64,000 bases of DNA, from the NCBI RefSeq assembly GCF_004135585.1, contig NZ_CP035501.1, forward strand, positions 2,033,001 through 2,097,000, written 5' to 3'. The stretch's first letter is position 1. The number at the start of each line of letters is the position of its first letter. This stretch comes from Sphingosinicella sp. BN140058. Its GTDB lineage: Bacteria; Pseudomonadota; Alphaproteobacteria; Sphingomonadales; Sphingomonadaceae. Shown in pieces: positions 8,614-16,525 of the stretch. The notes under the pieces were generated by a model that ran no database searches, was not told the origin of the DNA, and was given only the letters and a program-made list of their open reading frames with translations. The position numbers and the translations under genes are program-made.

Positions 8614-9441
8614 ATGGGTTTTGACAGAGGGCGCCGCGGTGAGCGCGGCGGGCGCGGCAGAGACAAGCGCGACGGCTTCGGCGGCGACGACATTTACGGT
8701 GGTGGCGGCGGCGGCGGCTTCGATGATCGCGGTGGCGGCGGCTATCGCAGCAGCGGTCCCGGTTACGGCGATCGCGGCGGATTCGGCGGCGGCGGCGGCT
8801 TCGGTGATCGCGGCGGCGGTGGCGGCGGCTATCGTGGCGGCGGCGGCGGCGGATTTGGCGGCGGCGGCGGTGGTTTCGGCGGCGGCCGCGGCGGCGGCGG
8901 CATGCCCCCGCAGGTCGTCGGCCAAGGCAAGGGCGTCGTCAAATTCTTCAACGCTCAGAAGGGCTTCGGCTTCGTCGTCCGTGACGATGGCGGCGAGGAC
9001 GTGTTCGTGCACATCTCGGCGGTCGAGCAGGCAGGTCTCACCGGTTTGGCCGACGGCCAGCCGCTCGAGTTCACGCTGGTCGATCGCGGCGGCCGGATCT
9101 CGGCGACCGACCTCAAGATCGAGGGCGAGCCGATGGCGGTCGAAGAGCGCGCACCGCGCGAGCCTCGCGCTGGTCCGGGCGGCGCTGCCGGCGGCTTCGG
9201 CGGCGGCCCGCAGCGTCAGCTGACCGGCGAGAAGGCGCAGGGCACCGTCAAGTTCTTCAACGCGATGAAGGGCTTCGGCTTCATCAGCCGCGACGACGGA
9301 CAGCCCGATGCGTTCGTCCACATTTCGGCCGTCGAGCGTGCCGGCATGAGCAGCCTCAACGAGGGCGACCGGGTCGAGTTCGAACTGGAAGTCGATCGCC
9401 GCGGCAAGACTGCCGCCGTGAACTTGCAGCCGCTCCAGTAA
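8614..9441 (+). CDS. Cold-shock protein with Gly-rich arm and two CSD domains
   Basis: 275-residue nucleic-acid-binding protein. Residues 1-25 are Arg/Gly/Asp rich (DRGRRGERGGRGRDKRD), 26-100 form a low-complexity Gly/Phe/Tyr/Asp tract, and two OB-fold cold-shock domains follow (about 107-175 and 205-275). Each has RNP1 (KGFGFV, KGFGFI) and RNP2 (VFVHIS, AFVHIS). The start ATG 8614 fits the conserved MGFDRGRR opening; an upstream in-frame ATG at 8491 would add 41 atypical residues. A long leader before 8614 would suit post-transcriptional cold control. The RGG-like arm suggests RNA binding or condensate formation (inference). A strong terminator follows at 9464. Confidence 0.92.
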   Translation: MGFDRGRRGERGGRGRDKRDGFGGDDIYGGGGGGGFDDRGGGGYRSSGPGYGDRGGFGGGGGFGDRGGGGGGYRGGGGGGFGGGGGGFGGGRGGGGMPPQVVGQGKGVVKFFNAQKGFGFVVRDDGGEDVFVHISAVEQAGLTGLADGQPLEFTLVDRGGRISATDLKIEGEPMAVEERAPREPRAGPGGAAGGFGGGPQRQLTGEKAQGTVKFFNAMKGFGFISRDDGQPDAFVHISAVERAGMSSLNEGDRVEFELEVDRRGKTAAVNLQPLQ

Positions 9442-9463
9442 GCGGACCTCAGCCTGAACGGTC

Positions 9464-9500
9464 AAGGCCCGGTCACTCGTGCAGTGACCGGGCCTTTTCT
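9464..9500 (+). terminator. Rho-independent terminator after the cold-shock gene
   Basis: A 14-bp stem (AAGGCCCGGTCACT at 9464-9477 with AGTGACCGGGCCTT at 9483-9496) has a 5-nt loop and runs into TTTTCTTT. It is perfect and near symmetric, so it could act for both strands. Confidence 0.9.
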
Positions 9501-9535
9501 TTGCCTGCTCCAGATGCCCCAAGCCTGATCAATTC

Positions 9536-9558
9536 AGGTCGGCGCGTAGCCCCGACCT
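9536..9558. repeat. Inverted repeat downstream of pyrC
   Basis: AGGTCGG at 9536-9542 pairs with CCGACCT at 9552-9558. It lies beyond the pyrC stop on the minus strand without a T tract, so it may be a 3'-end stabilising hairpin rather than a terminator. Nothing else is seen in the 9501-9634 gap. Confidence 0.4.
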
Positions 9559-9634
9559 AGAATGTGGATGAGGCTCTACATCAGGAATGAGGGCGGTCCC
9601 GGAATCAGGCTGATCCAGCTGATATAATCCTGCT

Positions 9635-10681
9635 CTAGGCGGGCCCGACATAGCGCCACGCCAGCGTCTCGCCTGCGTGGAACGGCACCAGGCGGGTATC
9701 GGCGGCCGGAAGGCTGTCGGGAACCGGCGCCGGGGAACGCTCCAGAACGATCCGGTCCTCATTGAGCGGCAAACCGTAGAAGCGCGCGCCATGCTCGGAG
9801 GCGAACGCCTCGAGCCGATCGAGCGCGCCTTCCTCGTCGAAGACCGCGGCGTAGCTTTCGATCGCATAAGGCGCGTTGAAGATCCCGGCGCATCCGCAAC
9901 CGGATTCCTTGCGCTCGACGGCGTGCGGGGCGCTGTCCGTGCCGAGAAAGAATTTGGGAGAGCCCGAGACGGCGGCGCGCCGGACGGCAAGCCGATGCTC
10001 CTCTCGTTTAGCGACAGGCAGGCAATAGAAATGGGGCCGGAGCCCGCCGGCGAAGATCGCATTGCGATTGATATGGAGATGCTGCGGGGTGATCGTCGCC
10101 GCAACGTTCGGTCCGGTCGCTGCCACGAACTCGGCGGCATCCCGGGTGGTGATGTGCTCGAACACCATCTTGAGCGCGGGGAAGTCTCGCAAGAGGGTGG
10201 TGAAGACCCGGTCGATGAAGACCTTTTCCCGATCGAATATATCGACATCGGGATCGGTCACCTCGCCGTGAATCAGAAGCGGCATGCCGATCCGCTGCAT
10301 CGTCTCCAGCGCAGCACGGATGTTGCGGACATCGGTCACGCCATGCGCCGAATTGGTGGTGGCGTTGGCCGGGTACAGCTTGGCGGCGGTGAAGATCCCG
10401 GCAGCATGCCCTGCCTCGATCTCTGCAGGATCGGCATCGTCGGTCAGATAGAGGGTCATCAGCGGAGTGAACGCGGTGCCCGCGGCCGCGGCGCGGATCC
10501 GGTCCCGATAGGCTTGCGCCGCGGCTACCGTGGTGATCGGCGGCGTGAGATTGGGCATCACGATCGCCCGACGGAATTGGCGCGCCGTATAGGCGGTCAC
10601 CGCATCGAGCATGGCGCCGTCGCGCAGATGGACGTGCCAGTCGTCGGGGCGGCGGAGAATGAGTCGCTTCGGATCGGTCAT
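9635..10681 (-). CDS. pyrC: Dihydroorotase, class II
   Basis: 348-residue amidohydrolase that closes carbamoyl-aspartate to dihydroorotate in pyrimidine synthesis. The metal motif DWHVHLRDG (His16, His18), the carbamylated Lys in AAKLYPANATTNS, the IHGEV His, FEHITT and FLGTDSAPH are all present, as expected for the E. coli-like type II enzyme of about 345 residues. It begins back-to-back with ygfZ (50-base divergent gap), so both promoters must be compact. pyrE, another gene of the pathway, is at 36732. Confidence 0.97.
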   Translation of the reverse strand: MTDPKRLILRRPDDWHVHLRDGAMLDAVTAYTARQFRRAIVMPNLTPPITTVAAAQAYRDRIRAAAAGTAFTPLMTLYLTDDADPAEIEAGHAAGIFTAAKLYPANATTNSAHGVTDVRNIRAALETMQRIGMPLLIHGEVTDPDVDIFDREKVFIDRVFTTLLRDFPALKMVFEHITTRDAAEFVAATGPNVAATITPQHLHINRNAIFAGGLRPHFYCLPVAKREEHRLAVRRAAVSGSPKFFLGTDSAPHAVERKESGCGCAGIFNAPYAIESYAAVFDEEGALDRLEAFASEHGARFYGLPLNEDRIVLERSPAPVPDSLPAADTRLVPFHAGETLAWRYVGPA

Positions 10682-10730
10682 GACGGCTGCCCGGCTTCAG
10701 TTTCGGTCGCGCCGTGCCTATCAAGGGAGC

Positions 10731-11444
10731 ATGGCCGCGACCACCCTCATCGACCGCTCGCTCCTCCGCCTGTCGGGCGAGGACCTTTCAGGCTTTCTTC
10801 AGGGCCTCGTCACCAACGACATGACCCGAGTGACGCCGGAGACCCCGTCCTGGGCGGGCCTGCTCACGCCCCAGGGCAAGGCGTTGTTCGATTTCATCCT
10901 GTGGCAGGACGGCGCCGACGTGCTGATCGATTGCGAGGCCGACGCGGCGGTCGAGCTCGCCCGGCGGCTGACGCTGTACCGCCTGCGCCGCAAGATACGG
11001 ATCGAGCCGGAGCCGGCCTTGGCCGTGCATTGGGCGCCCGAGGGCGAAGCGGGCGTCCCGGATCCGCGCCTGGCGGAGCTCGGCCGCCGCTGGCTCGGCC
11101 CCGCCGACGCGCCGGCCGAAGGCTGGCGCGCGCATCGGCTTGCGCTCGGCGTCACCGAAGGCCGGGCGGAGCTCGGCTCCGACAAGACGCTCTGGCTCGA
11201 ATGCAATGCTGCCGAGCTGAACGGCGTCAGCTTCACCAAGGGCTGCTATGTCGGGCAGGAGAATACGGCACGCATGAATTATCGGTCCAAGGTCAATCGC
11301 CGCTTGGTCGTCGTGCCGACCGACGGTGCAGGCGAGCGGACGCGGATCCACTATCCGGACCTCGGCCTGGCGGTCGAGCATCGCCGCATCGATGATCTCG
11401 CCGGCGCGATCATCCCGAACTGGCTTGCCGCCGCATTGACCTGA
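10731..11444 (+). CDS. ygfZ: YgfZ/IBA57 folate-binding Fe-S assembly factor
   Basis: 237-residue GcvT-like protein used in maturation of [4Fe-4S] enzymes. The diagnostic signature FTKGCYVGQENTARM with the conserved Cys lies near residues 168-182, and the N-terminal half has LQGLVTNDMTRV typical of the family. Start ATG 10731 follows AAGGGAGC. It is shorter than E. coli YgfZ (326 residues) but close to other alphaproteobacterial forms (about 235-290). Divergent from pyrC. Confidence 0.9.
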   Translation: MAATTLIDRSLLRLSGEDLSGFLQGLVTNDMTRVTPETPSWAGLLTPQGKALFDFILWQDGADVLIDCEADAAVELARRLTLYRLRRKIRIEPEPALAVHWAPEGEAGVPDPRLAELGRRWLGPADAPAEGWRAHRLALGVTEGRAELGSDKTLWLECNAAELNGVSFTKGCYVGQENTARMNYRSKVNRRLVVVPTDGAGERTRIHYPDLGLAVEHRRIDDLAGAIIPNWLAAALT

Positions 11445-11460
11445 GGCACGTCGCCGAGAA

Positions 11461-11481
11461 ACCCGGAATTCCGGGTGTTTT
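11461..11481 (+). terminator. Short palindromic terminator candidate
   Basis: ACCCGGAATTCCGGGT is a perfect 16-bp palindrome followed by GTTTTC, between ygfZ and the TSUP gene. The effective stem is 6 bp with a 4-nt loop, so it is weak or partial. Confidence 0.5.
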
Positions 11482-11510
11482 CGCGCTCCGTCTGCGGCTA
11501 ACGTCCCGCC

Positions 11511-12422
11511 GTGGATATTTACCTCCCCGTCGCCGGGCTGTCCGTGAATGCGTTGGTGATCATCGCCCTTGGCGGCGTGGTCGGCCTGCTCACCGGAATG
11601 ATCGGCGTCGGCGGAGGCTTTCTGACCACGCCGATCCTGATCTTCTACGGCATTCCGCCGGCGGTCGCGGTCGCCTCTGCGACCACCCAGATCACCGGCA
11701 CCAGCGTCTCCGGCGTGCTCGCCCATCGGCGGCGGAAAGGCGTCGACTATCGCATGGGCGGCGTCATCATCGTCGGCGGCCTGATCGGCGCGTCCGCGGG
11801 CGGCGCGATCTTCCGCCTGCTCCAGCAGCTTGGCCAGATCGATACGGCGATCGCGATCCTCTACGTCGTCCTGCTCGGCAGCATCGGCATATTGATGGCC
11901 AAGGAATCGGGTACCGAACTCGAACTCTTCCGGAAGAAGCAGACGACCAAGCCGGCACGCCGCCACAATCCGCTCATCGCCATGCTGCCGCTGCGGTGGC
12001 GCTTCTACCAATCGGGCCTCTACATCTCGCCTCTCGCGCCGCTGCTGCTCGGCATCGTCGGCGGCATGCTGACGGTCCTGCTCGGCGTCGGCGGCGGCTT
12101 CATCATGGTCCCGGCAATGATCTACATGCTCGGCATGTCGGCTCAGGTGGTGGTCGGCACGTCCCTGCTCCAGATCCTGTTCGTGACCGCCGCGACCACG
12201 CTCATCCACGCCACCACCACCAAGTCCGTCGACATCGTCCTCGCCGGTCTGCTTCTGCTAGGGTCGGTGATCGGCGCCCAGTTCGGGGCCCGGTTCGCGC
12301 AGAAGGTGAAGCCGGAATTGCTGCGCATGTTCCTGGCGATCATCATCCTTGCGGTCGCAGCGCGCATGGCGATCGGCCTCGGCTGGAAGCCCGAGGAAAT
12401 CTATACGGTGCAGCTGCTGTGA
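11511..12422 (+). CDS. TSUP (TauE/SafE) family anion exporter
   Basis: 303-residue inner-membrane protein with about eight hydrophobic helices in two homologous halves. Each half carries the family glycine motif (GMIGVGGGFLTTP near residue 28 and LLGVGGGFIMVP near 186). TSUP proteins move sulfite, sulfonates or related anions; the substrate is not readable. Start is GTG 11511, directly before a hydrophobic N terminus. The stop overlaps the GTG of the next gene (GTGA), so the TIGR02186 protein is almost certainly its partner. Confidence 0.92.
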   Translation: MDIYLPVAGLSVNALVIIALGGVVGLLTGMIGVGGGFLTTPILIFYGIPPAVAVASATTQITGTSVSGVLAHRRRKGVDYRMGGVIIVGGLIGASAGGAIFRLLQQLGQIDTAIAILYVVLLGSIGILMAKESGTELELFRKKQTTKPARRHNPLIAMLPLRWRFYQSGLYISPLAPLLLGIVGGMLTVLLGVGGGFIMVPAMIYMLGMSAQVVVGTSLLQILFVTAATTLIHATTTKSVDIVLAGLLLLGSVIGAQFGARFAQKVKPELLRMFLAIIILAVAARMAIGLGWKPEEIYTVQLL

Positions 12423-13180
12423 GCAGGGTGCGATGCGCCTTGCTTGCCCTGATGCTGCCACTCGTCCTCGGCGCGACCGAACCCAAGCTCGTGCCCGATG
12501 TCTCGCAGAGCCGGATCGACATCCAATATTCGTTCACCGGCGCCGAACTGCTGCTGTTCGGCGCAATCGTCTATCCCGGCGGGCGGCCACCGCGTGAGGG
12601 CGCCGAGATCGTCGTCGTGGTGAAGGGCCCCGTCGAGCCGCTCGTGCTCCGCGAGAAGCAGAAAGTGGCCGGCATCTGGATGAACGTCGAGAGTGCCCGC
12701 TTCCGCTCGGCGCCGTCATTCTACGCGGTCGCCTCGTCGCGCCCGCTGTCCCAGATGGTCGACGAACGCACCGCCGCCATCTACGAACTCGGCCTGCAGA
12801 ATCTGCAATTGTCGCCCGGAACGGGCGCCGCACCGGATGTCCAGCGGCGGTTCGAAGCCGGGCTGATCGATCTGATGCAGCGCCGCCAGCTCTATTTCGA
12901 GGATCCGCGCGGGGTTCAGATCAGCGAAGGCGTTCTCTACCGCGCCCGCGTCAACATTCCGGCCCGGGTGCCCGTCGGCAATTATACGGCGGAGACGTTT
13001 CTGATCCGGGACGGCCGCATCCTCGCCGGTGCCGTGCGGGAGATCCGAATCGAGAAGCTCGGCTTTGAGCGATTCGTAGCGACCGCGGCGGATCGCTGGT
13101 CCTTCACTTACGGGCTCGTCTCGGTCTCGCTTTCCCTCTTCCTCGGCTGGTCCGCCAGCGCCTTCTTCCGACGAAGCTGA
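12419..13180 (+). CDS. TIGR02186 family membrane-anchored periplasmic protein
   Basis: 253-residue protein with an N-terminal signal (RCALLALMLPLVLGA), a periplasmic region rich in beta strands, and a C-terminal helix (FTYGLVSVSLSLFLGWSASAFF) ending in basic residues, so type I topology is likely. Phrases such as SRIDIQYSFTGAELLLFGAI are typical of TIGR02186, which is usually coded right beside a TSUP exporter. Start is GTG 12419 within the GTGA overlap. Probable role is an accessory subunit of the exporter; this rests on gene pairing, not on a tested mechanism. Confidence 0.85.
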   Translation: MSRVRCALLALMLPLVLGATEPKLVPDVSQSRIDIQYSFTGAELLLFGAIVYPGGRPPREGAEIVVVVKGPVEPLVLREKQKVAGIWMNVESARFRSAPSFYAVASSRPLSQMVDERTAAIYELGLQNLQLSPGTGAAPDVQRRFEAGLIDLMQRRQLYFEDPRGVQISEGVLYRARVNIPARVPVGNYTAETFLIRDGRILAGAVREIRIEKLGFERFVATAADRWSFTYGLVSVSLSLFLGWSASAFFRRS

Positions 13181-13379
13181 TCGTGGCCGCGGCATTCCGG
13201 CACACTTCCGGAAGGCAGGAAATCTCTGCGATCGCAGTGACTTGGACTACCGCCGCGAGCTGAGGAGGGACGCGCCGTGGCCGTGCGCGGCAGCGGGAGA
13301 GAAGCCGCCGAAATCAGTTGTTTACCCATTTCGCGGTAGAGCCGCCGCCTGAGACACGGACCGGAGCGCGCCTCACCTT

Positions 13380-15071
13380 ATGACCGACATGATCCAGTTC
13401 CCGAGCTTTCCGCATGCCGATGTCGGCGAGGAAACCGCACCGACTATCCAGCCGATGCCTTCCCCGCGGCGGCAGCAAGGCCCGATCGGCCGAGTCAGCG
13501 AGATCGGCGGCGGCGGCGCCCGCATCGAACTCGACCTCGATCGACTGAACCAGCTTTCGCTCGACTCGGATCCGTCGGTGGCCCTGTCGGGCCAGGTCGG
13601 TGGCCATGTGAAGGTCGAAGTCGCCTCGCGCTGGCTGCTCGCCGCGGTCCGCACGCTCCGCCTCGGCAATGCCGAAAACGCCTCGGTGATCGCTGACGTC
13701 GATTTCCTCGGGGAGGGCGAAGAGCATGATCAGAGCGGCCGGCTGATCAACTTTCGCCGCGGCATCACCGTCTATCCCTCGCCGGGATCGCGCGTTCATC
13801 CCGTCAGCGGCGACGACATGAAGCAGATGTTCGCCGCCGACGAACGCGCCCATATCGAGATCGGCACCGTCTACCCGACCAAGGACGTGCGCGGTGCGCT
13901 CTACGTGGATGCGCTGCTCGGCAAGCATTTCGCCCTGCTGGGCTCCACCGGCACCGGCAAGTCGACGTCGGCGGCGCTGATCATGCATCGCATCTGCGAG
14001 TTGGCCCCCGAGGGGCATATCGTGATGATCGATCCGCACGGCGAATATTCGGCGGCATTCAAATCGACCGGCGAGCTCTACAACGTCGACAATCTCGCCA
14101 TGCCCTACTGGCTGATGAACTTCGAAGAGCATTGCGAGGTGTTCATCACTTCCCAGGGCGCCGAGCGGCAGCGGGACATGGACATCCTCGCCAAGTGCCT
14201 GCTCCTGGCGCGCTCCAAGAATCGCGCGGCCGAGGGCCTCAACAAGCTGACGGTCGATTCGCCGATCCCCTACACCCTGTCGGACCTGACCAGCGCCATC
14301 ACCAACGAGATGGGGCTGCTCAACAAGGCGACCGACACTGCGCCCTACATGCGGCTCAAGGGCAAGATCGACGAGCTCAAGGCCGATCCGCGCTACCAGT
14401 TCATGTTCTCGGGCATGCTGATAGCCGATTCGATGACCACCTTCATCGGCAAGATCTTTCGACTGCCCGCACGCGGCAAGCCGATCTCGATCATCGACGT
14501 TTCCGGCGTTCCGTCCGACATCGTCTCGGTGGTGGTGGCGATGCTGGCCCGGCTCGTCTTCGATTATGCGATCTGGTCTCGCAACGAAGTGCCGCGCCCG
14601 GTTCTGCTGGTCTGCGAAGAAGCGCATCGCTACGTTCCGTCCGACACGTCCAGTGCCGGTCAGGCGGTGCGCAAGATCCTCGAGCGGATCGCCAAGGAAG
14701 GCCGCAAATACGGGGTCGCGCTCGGCCTCATCACCCAGCGTCCGTCGGATCTTGCCGAGGGCGTGCTTTCCCAATGCGGCACGATCATCGCGATGCGCCT
14801 CAACAACGAACGCGACCAGGCCTTCGTCAAGAGCGCCATGCCCGAAGGCGCGCGCGGCTTCCTCGATACGATCCCGGCGCTGCGCAACCGCGAGTGCATC
14901 GTGTGCGGCGAGGGCGTGTCGATTCCGATCCGCGTGTCGTTCGACGATCTTGAGCGGGATCGCCGGCCCGCTTCGTCCGACCCTGCTTTCTCCGAATTGT
15001 GGCGCCAGACCGGCGACGAGGAGGCGATGGTTCAGCGCGTCGTCAAACGCTGGCGCAGCCAAGGCCGCTGA
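13380..15071 (+). CDS. HerA-like (DUF87) P-loop ATPase
   Basis: 563-residue FtsK/HerA superfamily ATPase. After an N-terminal beta-barrel-like domain (about 35-160), Walker A is GSTGTGKSTS (about residue 189-198), Walker B is VLLVCEEAHRYVP with catalytic Glu pair, and an Arg-containing sensor region includes ITQRPSDL. HerA proteins form hexameric DNA translocases acting with NurA nucleases, but no NurA is adjacent here. This length class is a single-gene family widespread in alphaproteobacteria. It stands alone after a 199-base spacer that holds two short palindromes, and is convergent with the following minus-strand lipoprotein gene. Confidence 0.88.
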   Translation: MTDMIQFPSFPHADVGEETAPTIQPMPSPRRQQGPIGRVSEIGGGGARIELDLDRLNQLSLDSDPSVALSGQVGGHVKVEVASRWLLAAVRTLRLGNAENASVIADVDFLGEGEEHDQSGRLINFRRGITVYPSPGSRVHPVSGDDMKQMFAADERAHIEIGTVYPTKDVRGALYVDALLGKHFALLGSTGTGKSTSAALIMHRICELAPEGHIVMIDPHGEYSAAFKSTGELYNVDNLAMPYWLMNFEEHCEVFITSQGAERQRDMDILAKCLLLARSKNRAAEGLNKLTVDSPIPYTLSDLTSAITNEMGLLNKATDTAPYMRLKGKIDELKADPRYQFMFSGMLIADSMTTFIGKIFRLPARGKPISIIDVSGVPSDIVSVVVAMLARLVFDYAIWSRNEVPRPVLLVCEEAHRYVPSDTSSAGQAVRKILERIAKEGRKYGVALGLITQRPSDLAEGVLSQCGTIIAMRLNNERDQAFVKSAMPEGARGFLDTIPALRNRECIVCGEGVSIPIRVSFDDLERDRRPASSDPAFSELWRQTGDEEAMVQRVVKRWRSQGR

Positions 15072-15126
15072 CAAATCTTCACCGAAGCGGAGCCGGCCGC
15101 GCGAACATCCTGGTCCAAGTACGTCG

Positions 15127-15156
15127 AAGGGCCGCCGGGTATTCCCGACGGCCCTT
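15127..15156 (-). terminator. GC-rich hairpin, terminator-like without T tract
   Basis: AAGGGCCGCCGGG (15127-15139) faces CCCGACGGCCCTT (15144-15156). In minus-strand RNA all 13 pairs form, one as a U-G wobble; in plus-strand RNA the same position is a C-A mismatch. The hairpin therefore suits a leftward transcript coming from 15263. No uridine run follows. The rest of 15072-15397 holds the 18-codon ORF, an AT-richer stretch with a T6 run (15341-15348 area) and a 7-bp hairpin at 15368-15385. Confidence 0.5.
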
Positions 15157-15206
15157 GCAGACATGGTCAGCGGCCGGAAGCTCCAGCCCGGAAGACTATG
15201 AAAAGC

Positions 15207-15263
15207 TTACGCTTTCATCCCCCGAACGAGCAGAACCGACCTCACTGCTGAACCATGAGACAT
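15207..15263 (-). CDS. 18-codon ORF with an exceptionally complete Shine-Dalgarno
   Basis: ATG 15263 to TAA 15207 reads MSHGSAVRSVLLVRGMKA. The ATG is preceded, with 7-base spacing after GGAGG, by AAAGGAGGTGATCC, which would pair with the whole single-stranded 3' tail of 16S rRNA. It lies between the lipoprotein gene (same strand, 134 bases upstream) and the convergent HerA-like gene. The peptide is slightly basic with a short apolar core. It could be a true small protein, a regulatory leader peptide, or a ribosome-binding decoy. No downstream gene on the same strand is positioned to be controlled by it. Confidence 0.5.
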   Translation of the reverse strand: MSHGSAVRSVLLVRGMKA

Positions 15264-15264
15264 C

Positions 15265-15278
15265 GGATCACCTCCTTT
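15265..15278 (-). promoter_or_regulatory. Full-length anti-anti-SD ribosome binding site
   Basis: On the minus strand the 14 bases read AAAGGAGGTGATCC, complementary to GGATCACCTCCTTT, the conserved bacterial 16S 3' end. Nearly all other genes here use 4-6 base SDs, so this one stands out and decides the start at 15263. Confidence 0.65.
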
Positions 15279-15397
15279 CGCTTGTTGAGTACGGGGCAAG
15301 GATGAATCATCCCGATTCGCGCCGCAAGTCTTGTATTCATCTTTTTTGACGTTAGACTTTTCGCTTCGTGCCGAAAGCTCGGCACTCCCCCTCAGTC

Positions 15398-15925
15398 TCA
15401 GTTTCGGCAATCCTCGGTCACCCGCGCCGGCTCCGGCCAGGCGGGAATCACGAGTTCGGGAAGGCCCGCGACATCGATTGTGAAGCGGCCGCGGCTGAAC
15501 GCGATCTGATCGAGCAAGGGATCGGTGGCGGGCAAGGTGGCGGTGATGCCCCCAGCGCCGGCAGCCACCGGAAGCGAACGGCTGCCGTAGGAGGTGCGCA
15601 CCACCATCTGGCCCGTACCGGCACCGGACCTGGTGAGCATTACCCGGCGGCCGGCACGATCGCAGCGGACGACGAAAAGCGGATTGGCCGCCGTCGGCCC
15701 GAAGGTCGCGCGGCTGCCGTCGGCGGCGCTGCCATAGGCCCAGTTCCCAGGGGTGAGCGCGAGATCCGACCACGCGCGCGGTGGCGGCGGCGGCACGGCC
15801 GGCGGAGCCAGCGGTGCAGGCGCTTGGGGCCGGGGCGGCGGAGCGGTTTCAGGCTGCGGCTTGGGCACGCAGGCCGCGGCCAACATCGCGGTTCCAAGCG
15901 CCGCCATTCGTCCGATCGTCCGCAT
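15398..15925 (-). CDS. Pro-rich lipoprotein of unknown function
   Basis: 175-residue protein with a lipoprotein signal peptide (MRTIGRMAALGTAMLAAAC, lipobox LAAAC, Cys19). A Pro/Ala-rich spacer (20-50) leads to a folded domain of about 120 residues with WSDLALTPGNWAYG and two Cys (VVRCDRAG and the final EDCRN), which may form a disulfide. Start ATG 15925 is chosen because GGAGAGGATCAAGG lies directly upstream and the signal peptide begins there. The absence of Asp at +2 suggests outer-membrane sorting. No family recognised. Confidence 0.8.
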   Translation of the reverse strand: MRTIGRMAALGTAMLAAACVPKPQPETAPPPRPQAPAPLAPPAVPPPPPRAWSDLALTPGNWAYGSAADGSRATFGPTAANPLFVVRCDRAGRRVMLTRSGAGTGQMVVRTSYGSRSLPVAAGAGGITATLPATDPLLDQIAFSRGRFTIDVAGLPELVIPAWPEPARVTEDCRN

Positions 15926-16110
15926 CCTTGATCCTCTCCGTCCAGCCATGCCGCCGCCACAAGCATGCCGGCGGCGCGGATCCAAGCGAAAAGCCGATGG
16001 CAGGTGCATTTCGAGCGCCGCCTCGGCGCGGCCGAACCGGAATTGCATTCACAGGCTGTTCAAGGGCCGAACCTTATGCAAATCCGCAAGCAAATAGAGA
16101 AACTTGTTCG

Positions 16111-16416
16111 ATGATTCTTCGCGCATCCCTGCTGTTGGCCGTCGCCGTCTCCGGTCTCGCCCCCGGGAGCGCGGATTCGCGCCCGCGCGACCGTGAGCAG
16201 GATGCGGCATTCAGGGCGACGCAGGACGGCAGCTTCGTGCCGCTGCGGCAGATCGAAGCGCGCATTGTGCCCCAGATGCGCGGCTTCACCTACCTCGGCC
16301 CGGAACTGGATCCGTCCGCCGGCCGCTATCGCCTCAAATTCATGCGCGGCCCGCAGGTCGTCTGGATCGACGTCGACGCCCGCACCGGGCAGGTGCTCGG
16401 CAAGTCCGGTTTCTGA
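16111..16416 (+). CDS. Secreted PepSY-type small protein
   Basis: 101-residue protein with signal peptide (MILRASLLLAVAVSGLAPGSADS) and one PepSY-like domain. The region LRQIEARIVPQMRGFTYLG...YRLKFMRGPQVVWIDVDARTGQVLG follows the PepSY consensus of helix, then strands ending in a DA.TG.(I/V)L motif. PepSY proteins in the periplasm inhibit proteases or modulate sensor kinases. It sits 109 bases upstream of a response regulator/kinase pair on the same strand, a common arrangement, so it may be its target or its accessory sensor. Confidence 0.85.
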   Translation: MILRASLLLAVAVSGLAPGSADSRPRDREQDAAFRATQDGSFVPLRQIEARIVPQMRGFTYLGPELDPSAGRYRLKFMRGPQVVWIDVDARTGQVLGKSGF

Positions 16417-16525
16417 TTCCCCTTGGCAAAGGCGCCCTGGCGCAGCATTTCCATTCTTTCGGTGATGAAACCAATTGGCGCTGGCGCTGGTTGGACGGGA
16501 CGGTTGTGCAGGATAGGGGAATGGA

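Noticed and set aside
8605..9522. Ala-rich 305-codon ORF antisense to the cold-shock gene
   Set aside because: Antisense of GGC/GCC repeats yields Ala runs; it also reads through the terminator.
13277..13339. 20-codon GTG ORF with a GAGGAGGG SD upstream of the HerA-like gene
   Set aside because: Peptide has no recognisable character and GTG is weak; could be a leader but support is thin.
13314..15164. 616-codon minus-strand ORF opposite the HerA-like gene
   Set aside because: It is a high-GC shadow: composition is Arg/His/Asp/Ala rich with no domain, and the plus strand carries a clear ATPase.
15264..15280. Match to the 3' end of 16S rRNA on the plus strand
   Set aside because: Only about 15 bases match; the conserved 16S sequence before it (helix 45 region) is missing, so it is not an rRNA fragment. 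It is better read as a minus-strand SD.
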